Positions 58,058 to 63,920 of a stretch of DNA of 63,920 nucleotides are shown piece after piece. Positions within the stretch are counted from its first letter, which is position 1, and every line of letters starts with the position of its first letter. The position numbers and the translations under genes are program-made. A model generated the notes under the pieces. It was not told the origin of the DNA and ran no database searches. It saw nothing but the letters and a program-made list of their open reading frames with translations. The DNA comes from an uncultured Gammaproteobacteria bacterium (GTDB lineage: Bacteria; Pseudomonadota; Gammaproteobacteria; Eutrophobiales; Eutrophobiaceae): NCBI GenBank assembly GCA_938084745.1, contig CALKEZ010000025.1, forward strand, positions 1 to 63,920, read 5' to 3'.

Positions 58058-58501
58058 TTATAGTCTGTAGTTATAATTAATAAATTCCTGTTCTTCTGTC
58101 CAGCCAGCTTTTTTGTAGAGTGTACGGGCAGAAATATTTGTTAATTGTGTTGCCAATACAAGAGAATATGCCCCGGTATCAACAGCGTGCTTTTCAGCTG
58201 CTTTTAGTAAGGTGCTGGCAGCGCCCACTCTTCTGGACGATTCTGATACATATAAGTCATTCAGAATAAGCTTTCGTTTCATGGCAATGGATGAAAAACA
58301 CGGATAGAGTTGTACAAATCCGATTTGTTTTAAATGATCAAAAACACCAATTAGAACAGAATCCTGTTTCTCAATACGTTCAGTAAGAAATATTGTTGAT
58401 GCATTTAAATCTGATTTTTGGCCGTAAAACTGCCGATACTCATCAAAAAGTATTGCCGTAGCCTGAAGGTCTGTTGAGTCTAATAAACGTGTTTCTAACA
58501 T
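58058..58501 (-). CDS. GNAT-family N-acetyltransferase
   Basis: A 147-residue GNAT protein from the ATG at 58501 (a TTG at 58519 is a longer alternative). The fold shows ATAILFDEYRQFYGQKSDLN, LILNDLYVSESSRRVGAAST, the acetyl-CoA P-loop (SSRRVGAASTLL), and LATQLTNISARTLYKKAGWT. The substrate is unknown. It is 35 nt downstream of the HADH gene and probably shares its transcript. Confidence 0.88.
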   Translation of the reverse strand: MLETRLLDSTDLQATAILFDEYRQFYGQKSDLNASTIFLTERIEKQDSVLIGVFDHLKQIGFVQLYPCFSSIAMKRKLILNDLYVSESSRRVGAASTLLKAAEKHAVDTGAYSLVLATQLTNISARTLYKKAGWTEEQEFINYNYRL

Positions 58502-58536
58502 AGCCTGCGGCCTGCGCAATGAGGTTTAAAAATAAA

Positions 58537-60639
58537 TCAAATATTCTCTTTCGACCATTCAGCGAATGTTTTATTTTCGGCAACCAGTTGTTCTAATAAT
58601 GGTGCCGGTGTCCAGTAACGATCACCATAGCGTTCACGATAACTATTTATTGTTTCGTAGACTTGTTTCAGGCCAATAAGGTCAGCATAAAACATTGGGC
58701 CACCACGGTAACGTGGCATGCCATAACCGTTACAGAAAATAACATCTATATCGCCAGCTCTTAAGGCAATACCTTGTTCCAATATTAATGCGCCTTCGTT
58801 AATCATGGCGTACAACATTCGCTCAATAATCTCGTTGTCGCTAATTTCTCTTTGTTTAATACCCAGTTCATCAGCTTCACGACGGGCAATGTCAGCCATC
58901 TCTGGATCTTCTATAGCTGTGCGACCTTCGTATTTAAATATTCCTCTGCCACTCTTCTGTCCGTAACGTCCCATTTCAAATAAAACCTTACAGATGCGAA
59001 AGTAGTTTGGATCGTCGGGTTGATCTTCCCATTCATCATTTAACTTGAAAAAAACATCCTGGCCTGACAAGTCTGTAACAGCATGTGGTCCCATTGCCAT
59101 TCCCCAGTCACAGGCAACCTGGTCAATATGCTTTGCGGAAACACCTTCTAACATCATATGCTCTGCTTCGCGAACATAGGGAAGGAACATTCGATTTCCA
59201 ACAAAACCAAAACAGACACCTACAAGCACACCTACTTTACGAATAGTTTTAGCCATTTTCAATGAGGTTGCTATGACATCATCTGATGTTTTGTCGCCAC
59301 GTACAATTTCCAGTAATGGCATTATGTTTGCCGGAGCAAAAAAATGGAGTCCGATGACATCCTCAGGCCGGCTGGTACAATTTGCGATTACATTTATGTC
59401 TAATGTGGACGTGTTGGTTGCCAAAATAGCGCCGGGTTTACATGCACCATCCAGTTTTTGAAATACTTCTTTCTTGATAGTCATATTTTCAAATACGGCT
59501 TCAATGACTAAATCGGCATTACTTATGTCAGCATAATCTGTGCTGCCGTTTAACAATTTCAAATAGTGTTCCATTTGTTCCTGACTAAGACGACCCTTGC
59601 TGACCTGGGCTTGATAGTTATTGCGAATGATATCTATACCCCGATCCAATCCTTCTTGACTCACTTCCATTAACGTCACAGGGATGTTTGCATTCAAAAA
59701 ATTCATCGCAATACCACAACCCATTGTGCCTGCGCCAACAATAGCAAAAGTATTAATCTCGCGTATTTTTGTATCCTTTGATTTATTCGGGATATTTGAA
59801 ATTTCACGTTCCGCAAAAAATAAATGTCGTTGCGCCTTTGAATGATCAGAGTTTAAACATTCAAGAAATAAACTATTTTCAATTTTAAGTGCGTCTTCAT
59901 ACGAAAGTTCGACAGCAGCTTCTACGCATTTAATTATTTGTTTTGGTGCAAAAAATCCGCGTGATTTTTTTGCGATTTGATTACGATAATCGTTGAATAA
60001 CTCAGTTGAGACACCGTTACTATTGATGTTAATTTGGCTAAGTCGCTTTATAGGTGTTTGTATATCCAGAATTTCTTTTACAAAGGCAATAGCACCTTCC
60101 TGCAAGTCAGTTTCAATAATCATATCTAGGATGCCGCAGTTGAATGCATCCTTGGCATTTATAGGTTTACCCGACAGCATCATGTCCAATGCTTTTTTTG
60201 CCCCGGCCAGTCGTGGCAATCGTTGCGTACCTGTTGCACCTGGAAGAAGACCGAGTGTCACTTCAGGTAAACCAAACTTTGCGCTTTCTATAGCACATCG
60301 GAAATGGCAACCCATCGCAACTTCTAGCCCACCTCCCAGTGCGGAACCATGAATGGCCGCGACAATTGGCTTATTCGCATCTTCAATTTTTTGAACAATC
60401 TCGGGTAACCAGGGATCTTTAAATGGTAAGTGATCAAACTCTGAAATATCAGCACCAGCAATAAAAGTTCGTCCTTTACAAATCAATATGCCGGCTTTCA
60501 CACTGACATCGGAATTAAATTGATCGATAGCTTTAGATAGCGACTGTCTGACATCAAAGCTCATTGCATTAACGGGTGGGTTATCAATTGTTATGATAGC
60601 AATTTGATCGATTACTTGGTAATGAGTAGGGTTTAGCAT
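58537..60639 (-). CDS. Bifunctional enoyl-CoA hydratase/3-hydroxyacyl-CoA dehydrogenase
   Basis: A 700-residue multifunctional protein of beta-oxidation. N-terminal hydratase domain: GRTFIAGADISEF for the oxyanion, and catalytic Glu106 (ALGGGLEVAMG) and Glu126 (GLPEVTLGLLPGATGTQRLP). C-terminal NAD-dependent dehydrogenase: FAIVGAGTMGCGIAMNFL, ATNTSTLDINVIA and GLHFFAPANIMPLLEIVRG, with the catalytic His in HFFAP. The chain order is that of the peroxisomal-type/FadJ-like class. It can take crotonyl-CoA to acetoacetyl-CoA. Upstream is the 48-bp element shared with the acyl-CoA dehydrogenase gene. Confidence 0.93.
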   Translation of the reverse strand: MLNPTHYQVIDQIAIITIDNPPVNAMSFDVRQSLSKAIDQFNSDVSVKAGILICKGRTFIAGADISEFDHLPFKDPWLPEIVQKIEDANKPIVAAIHGSALGGGLEVAMGCHFRCAIESAKFGLPEVTLGLLPGATGTQRLPRLAGAKKALDMMLSGKPINAKDAFNCGILDMIIETDLQEGAIAFVKEILDIQTPIKRLSQININSNGVSTELFNDYRNQIAKKSRGFFAPKQIIKCVEAAVELSYEDALKIENSLFLECLNSDHSKAQRHLFFAEREISNIPNKSKDTKIREINTFAIVGAGTMGCGIAMNFLNANIPVTLMEVSQEGLDRGIDIIRNNYQAQVSKGRLSQEQMEHYLKLLNGSTDYADISNADLVIEAVFENMTIKKEVFQKLDGACKPGAILATNTSTLDINVIANCTSRPEDVIGLHFFAPANIMPLLEIVRGDKTSDDVIATSLKMAKTIRKVGVLVGVCFGFVGNRMFLPYVREAEHMMLEGVSAKHIDQVACDWGMAMGPHAVTDLSGQDVFFKLNDEWEDQPDDPNYFRICKVLFEMGRYGQKSGRGIFKYEGRTAIEDPEMADIARREADELGIKQREISDNEIIERMLYAMINEGALILEQGIALRAGDIDVIFCNGYGMPRYRGGPMFYADLIGLKQVYETINSYRERYGDRYWTPAPLLEQLVAENKTFAEWSKENI

Positions 60640-60978
60640 TTGTAAATAAAACCTCTAGCTTAAGTTTGGACGATATAAATCGTGTAAGCAGAATAAAATA
60701 TACCGCAAGAGTTGGGGCACCTCTTGCCGGCCACTCGCTAGCATTGAGTAGTCGGTATAATTAATGAAAAAATACTATAACCAACACTTTAGCGCTATTA
60801 AGAAGTTAAATGTATGATATGTAAAATATAATTATTTTATAATATCAATATAATATTAATAATTATTATGTGAGGCATGCTTTTAATGGCTAGTTAATGA
60901 GCAGTTGGTGAATGCTCATGCCTCATTCAGATATTAACGAGGCCTCAGGCTGCACAATCGCAATTGCATCGGGTTAAA
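60640..60978. other. Intergenic region between HADH and cofE
   Basis: About 339 bp between two minus-strand genes, rich in A and T around 60780-60870. It contains the shared 48-bp element; I see no gene. Promoter and leader of the HADH gene must lie here. Confidence 0.5.
60796..60843 (-). promoter_or_regulatory. Shared 48-bp element upstream of HADH
   Basis: On the minus strand this matches 53164-53211 (45 of 48 positions by eye), with 27 consecutive identities (60817-60843). It has the same palindrome TAAAATA-ATTA-TATTTTA and the same orientation towards its gene, ending 156 nt before the HADH start codon. Confidence 0.7.
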
Positions 60979-61749
60979 TTATCGGAATAGATCATCGGAT
61001 GCTGAACGTAATAACTGTCGAGTGTCATCGCTCGTCTCAATCGTTTCTACTCCCCGAATACAAACCAGTGGTGTTGCATCATTTCCTTCACCCATTAATA
61101 AACAAGCCGCACTGGCAAGTGAATCGACATCAGCTGTTTCGCTAACTTTTAGTTCTCGTCCAAACATGTCTTTATCACCACGCAGGTCGCGGATGACTTG
61201 TACGCCTGCTGAGCCAAGAGCAACACCTGTAGTACCGAGACGCCAGGGGCGTCCAATGCTGTCGGTAATAATAATGCCGATACTTTTATTGCATAGCGTT
61301 TCGATCTCTTTCTTTAATCGGCGAGCAGATATGTTTGAATCTTTAGGTAACAAGGAAACCATCTCCTGCTCATCAGTGCTTTCGATATTAGAATGATCTA
61401 TACCTGCATTTGCTAATACAGTGCCTGAGAGATGTTCAACAATAATAACGCCTGGCTTATGCCCGATAATCGAATTTGACTCTGAAAGAATTAATTCAAT
61501 TTGTCTCGGGTCTTTATCGACCTGCTGTGCAAGTTCTATCGCCTTGCTGGAAGGTGTTACTGTTTTTAAGTCGACGATTCGGCCTTCAGCTTTTGATACG
61601 ACCTTTTGTGCGATTGCGAGGATATCGCCGTCCTGTATCTTAAAACTTGACTTTAATAAAGAAGAGACAAGAATGTGGGCTAAATTATCACCTGGTTTTA
61701 TCAAGGGGATATCTGGAATAGCAGACAATGATAAAGATTTAATATTCAT
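60979..61749 (-). CDS. cofE: Coenzyme F420-0:L-glutamate ligase (CofE)
   Basis: A 256-residue protein that adds gamma-linked glutamates to F420-0 using GTP. Family motifs in order: QKVVSKAEGR (48-57), NAGIDHSN (114-121), TDSIGRPWRLG (162-172), DLRGDKDMFGREL (188-200) and MGEGNDATPL (219-228) followed by IRGVE. It is the stand-alone archaeal-type CofE, without the C-terminal nitroreductase-like domain of the actinobacterial FbiB. It is divergent from cofD, with at most 97 bp between, and upstream of HADH on the same strand. Confidence 0.9.
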   Translation of the reverse strand: MNIKSLSLSAIPDIPLIKPGDNLAHILVSSLLKSSFKIQDGDILAIAQKVVSKAEGRIVDLKTVTPSSKAIELAQQVDKDPRQIELILSESNSIIGHKPGVIIVEHLSGTVLANAGIDHSNIESTDEQEMVSLLPKDSNISARRLKKEIETLCNKSIGIIITDSIGRPWRLGTTGVALGSAGVQVIRDLRGDKDMFGRELKVSETADVDSLASAACLLMGEGNDATPLVCIRGVETIETSDDTRQLLRSASDDLFR

Positions 61750-61846
61750 ACGTTTAATTTTTTATATTTAACTTTTATTGAAATAGATGCTATCACAAAC
61801 ATCGAAAAAACAAATCCTGCAGTCGAAGAATAAAATCAAGCATGTT

Positions 61847-62800
61847 ATGAATAAAGGTATGAATCAATATATTGCATTATGCGGTGGAGTAGGGGGAGCT
61901 AAACTTGCACTCGGGCTGGATCATGTGTTGCAACAGGAACAATTAAATATTGTCGTAAATACAGCCGATGATTTTCAGCACCTGGGATTTTATATCTCAC
62001 CGGATATAGATACATTGCTCTATACGTTATCTGGCACGAATAATAAGGAACAGGGCTGGGGACGTGCGGACGAAAGCTGGAATTTTATGGCGGCCTGCAA
62101 AACTTTGGGGATAGAGTCCTGGTTCCAATTGGGTGATAGGGATTTGGCAACGCACGTCTTTCGTACGCAAGGCTATAAGCAGGGTTTAACGCTTTCCGAA
62201 ATAACAAAAAAAATAGCTCAACAATTGCAAATTAAATCCCGGATCATTCCTATGTCGGATGATCCGGTGAGCACAATAGTTAATACTGATATTGGAAAAC
62301 TCACCTTTCAGGAATATTTTGTTAAACATGCATGCAGTCCCAGGGTAAGCGGAATTGAATTTGAGAATATAGACAAGGCTACCGTTGCAACTGAATTTGA
62401 TAACGTACTAAACGAAGAAAGCCTGAATGCGATAATCTTATGTCCATCTAATCCTTTTCTGAGTATAGATCCGATTCTTTCACTTCATAATGTTCGCAAA
62501 AGACTCAAGGATATTAACGTACCAGTGATTGTTATTTCCCCTATCGTAAATGGACTGGCGATGAAAGGACCTACAGTAAAAATCATGCAGGAACTTGATA
62601 TGGCTTGTGATGTGGTCACGATTGCAAATTTCTACGCTGATATTGCTGACGGCATGATCATTGATAATCAAGATGCTGAATTCATTAAAGCTATTGAAGC
62701 TACAGGATTGAAAACGCACACTGATAATATCATTATGAATACATTACAAGATAAAATTAATTTAGCCGAAGCAGTGATCGGGTTTTCAAAAACACTTTGA
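61847..62800 (+). CDS. cofD: 2-phospho-L-lactate transferase (CofD)
   Basis: A 317-residue protein (ATG at 61847; an earlier ATG at 61787 adds 20 lysine-rich residues before the family start). It joins the activated phospho-lactate-type unit to Fo to make F420-0. Anchors: ALCGGVGGAKLALGLDHVL near the N-terminus, NTADDFQHLGFYISPDIDT (38-56) with the metal-binding Asp residues, GWGRADESWNFM and QLGDRDLATHVFRTQGYKQG. The later ILCPSNPFLSIDPILSL and PIVNGLAMKGPTVKIM blocks also fit CofD. cofC follows after 22 nt. Confidence 0.92.
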   Translation: MNKGMNQYIALCGGVGGAKLALGLDHVLQQEQLNIVVNTADDFQHLGFYISPDIDTLLYTLSGTNNKEQGWGRADESWNFMAACKTLGIESWFQLGDRDLATHVFRTQGYKQGLTLSEITKKIAQQLQIKSRIIPMSDDPVSTIVNTDIGKLTFQEYFVKHACSPRVSGIEFENIDKATVATEFDNVLNEESLNAIILCPSNPFLSIDPILSLHNVRKRLKDINVPVIVISPIVNGLAMKGPTVKIMQELDMACDVVTIANFYADIADGMIIDNQDAEFIKAIEATGLKTHTDNIIMNTLQDKINLAEAVIGFSKTL

Positions 62801-62822
62801 CCAGGACAAAGATATAAAGAGT

Positions 62823-63470
62823 ATGTGGATTATATTACCCGTTAAATCTCTAGACGATAGTAAAATCAGATTGAAAAATGTGTTGTCAGAAGCACAACGT
62901 GCACAATTCAGTTACTTGTTGTTAATAGATACACTGGACACGCTGACATCTTCAAAACATGTTCAAGGTGTTCTGATAGTAAGTAGTGATCGCACTTTGT
63001 CTAGTTTGGCTGAGAAATATGCTGTGGAATTTTTATTGACAGATAAAGATAGCGGCTACTCAATAGATGCAGAGATAGCCATAGCGGCATTGTCACAAAG
63101 GGATGTCGATAAAGTTGCAATCATACCAACAGATTTGGCTCAACTTTCGCATCAGGATCTTGAATTACTGGATAATGCACATCATCAGGGCATTACATTA
63201 TGCGCCGCTGAAAAAGACGGTGGAACAAATGCCTTTATATTTACCCCACCGTTAACAGTCCCGTTATTGTTTGGAATGAACAGTTTCAAGCGCCACCAGC
63301 AGGTTGCCAGGGATAATTCTATTGTTGTTAATGTTGTGCATACTGATGGTGTGAAACGTGATATTGATCAATCTGAAGATTTGCAATGGTTGAATGAACA
63401 AACTAGTGGAGGAAAGGCCTGGCAGTATGTAAAAGCGCTTTCTCTGGTTGATACAGTTAATGAATTTTAA
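62823..63470 (+). CDS. cofC: 2-phospho-L-lactate guanylyltransferase (CofC/FbiD)
   Basis: A 215-residue nucleotidyltransferase that activates the three-carbon phospho-acid with GTP for CofD. The start MWIILPVKSLDDSKIRLKNV is the family signature; IIPTDLAQLSHQDLELL holds the metal-binding Asp; DGGTNAFIFTPPLTVPLLFG is the characteristic end of the active site. Whether it uses phospholactate, phosphoenolpyruvate or 3-phosphoglycerate cannot be told from this sequence by eye. It lies between cofD and the LOG-like gene. Confidence 0.9.
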   Translation: MWIILPVKSLDDSKIRLKNVLSEAQRAQFSYLLLIDTLDTLTSSKHVQGVLIVSSDRTLSSLAEKYAVEFLLTDKDSGYSIDAEIAIAALSQRDVDKVAIIPTDLAQLSHQDLELLDNAHHQGITLCAAEKDGGTNAFIFTPPLTVPLLFGMNSFKRHQQVARDNSIVVNVVHTDGVKRDIDQSEDLQWLNEQTSGGKAWQYVKALSLVDTVNEF

Positions 63471-63498
63471 ACTTTGGGAAAGCAAGGGGAAATAAAGA

Positions 63499-63920
63499 AT
63501 GCCGAAAGAGAATATTATAAAAACGGTTGCCGTTTTTTCATCTTCACGAGATTTGAAAGACCCCGTTTTTAAAGAAACCGCACGCAAACTTGGTCAGTAT
63601 CTGGTTGAAAAAAATTACGAGGTTGTTTTTGGCGGATTATTTATAGGACTTATGGATGACTTTGCCAGGGCTATTTTAGATAACAATGGGAAATTAACCG
63701 GGTATTTACCTGAAAATCTGGTCCCGTATGCGAATAAAATAAACATACCGTCGCATTACGAAGAGCACATTGTTGAGTCAGTTGATCATAGCCGTGCACT
63801 GATGTTTAAAAATGCAGATGCCGCCATTGCCTTACCTGGTGGTTACGGTACTAATGTTGAAATATGCGGCTTTGCGGAGCAACAGTATTTGTTGTTTTAT
63901 GATAATCCACAGTTACTCGT
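63499..63920 (+). CDS. LOG-family (TIGR00730-like) protein, N-terminal part (partial)
   Basis: The first 140 residues of a Rossmann-like protein; the window ends inside it. KTVAVFSSSRDL and GQYLVEKNYEVVFGGLFIGL match the nucleotide-binding start of LOG proteins, and PGGYGTNVE (113-121) is the PGGxGTxxE motif. Two positions differ from cytokinin-activating LOGs: the glycine-rich loop reads FGGLFIGLMD instead of GGGxxGLMG, and the usual HxRK reads HSRA, losing Lys. AAGGGGA-like sequence lies ahead of the ATG. It is 28 nt after cofC and so probably in the cofD-cofC transcript. Confidence 0.85.
   Translation, partial: MPKENIIKTVAVFSSSRDLKDPVFKETARKLGQYLVEKNYEVVFGGLFIGLMDDFARAILDNNGKLTGYLPENLVPYANKINIPSHYEEHIVESVDHSRALMFKNADAAIALPGGYGTNVEICGFAEQQYLLFYDNPQLL

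Overview
The window looks like chromosomal DNA of a free-living gammaproteobacterium outside the Enterobacterales. It carries the C-terminus of typA, a second EF-G (fusA2 type), clpS-clpA, the long form of trpS, yciO-trpS-scpA-scpB-rluB, yciB-yciI-bolA, argE-argA, dapE, secG followed by tRNA-Leu, folE2, and phasins that imply polyhydroxyalkanoate granules. Intergenic DNA is AT-rich. I see no prophage, transposase, CRISPR array or rRNA.

Layout: 1-8126 is mostly minus strand: a lipoprotein/TPR pair, a DUF4139 protein, a CmcJ-like oxygenase, a glutathione transferase and fusA2. 8436-10727 holds yqcC, yajD, two tandem phasins each with a TTGC-N3-GCAA-type operator, and a 42-residue lysine-rich protein. 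10848-15110 has a LysR regulator divergent from a SnoaL-like protein, an old-yellow-enzyme reductase and a sodium:solute symporter. 15131-20014 has a YajG-like lipoprotein, a frameshifted NAD(P)-dependent dehydrogenase, a minus-strand group (PBP4, a zinc-ribbon HEAGH membrane protein, a DUF2007 protein, a coiled-coil protein) and the remnant of an HpcH/HpaI aldolase. 20355-27580 is a complete Bat/MoxR operon with a BatB-BatC fusion. 27583-35748 holds small membrane/periplasmic genes, pgpA, a lytic transglycosylase, a transglutaminase-like protein, ilvD and argE-argA. 35787-41066 holds clpA/clpS and a LysR regulator divergent from aceA. 41091-41380 is a mosaic of hairpins and direct repeats. 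41480-51704 is dense housekeeping DNA ending in tRNA-Leu(GAG).

52124-63920 is the most distinctive part: folE2; a glutaryl-CoA-dehydrogenase-like acyl-CoA dehydrogenase; etfB-etfA; ETF:ubiquinone oxidoreductase; a GNAT protein; a bifunctional enoyl-CoA hydratase/3-hydroxyacyl-CoA dehydrogenase; then cofE, cofD and cofC for coenzyme F420 biosynthesis, followed by a LOG-like protein cut by the window end. The dehydrogenase, ETF, ETF-QO and hydratase/dehydrogenase could together take glutaryl-CoA to acetoacetyl-CoA and pass electrons to ubiquinone. The upstream regions of the two catabolic genes share a 48-bp element (27 bp identical without interruption) in the same orientation relative to each gene, which suggests a common regulator. 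F420 genes are scattered in Gammaproteobacteria, so this cluster and its link to acyl-CoA oxidation are the best leads for new biology here.

All assignments come from reading motifs and gene order by eye; no database search was run.
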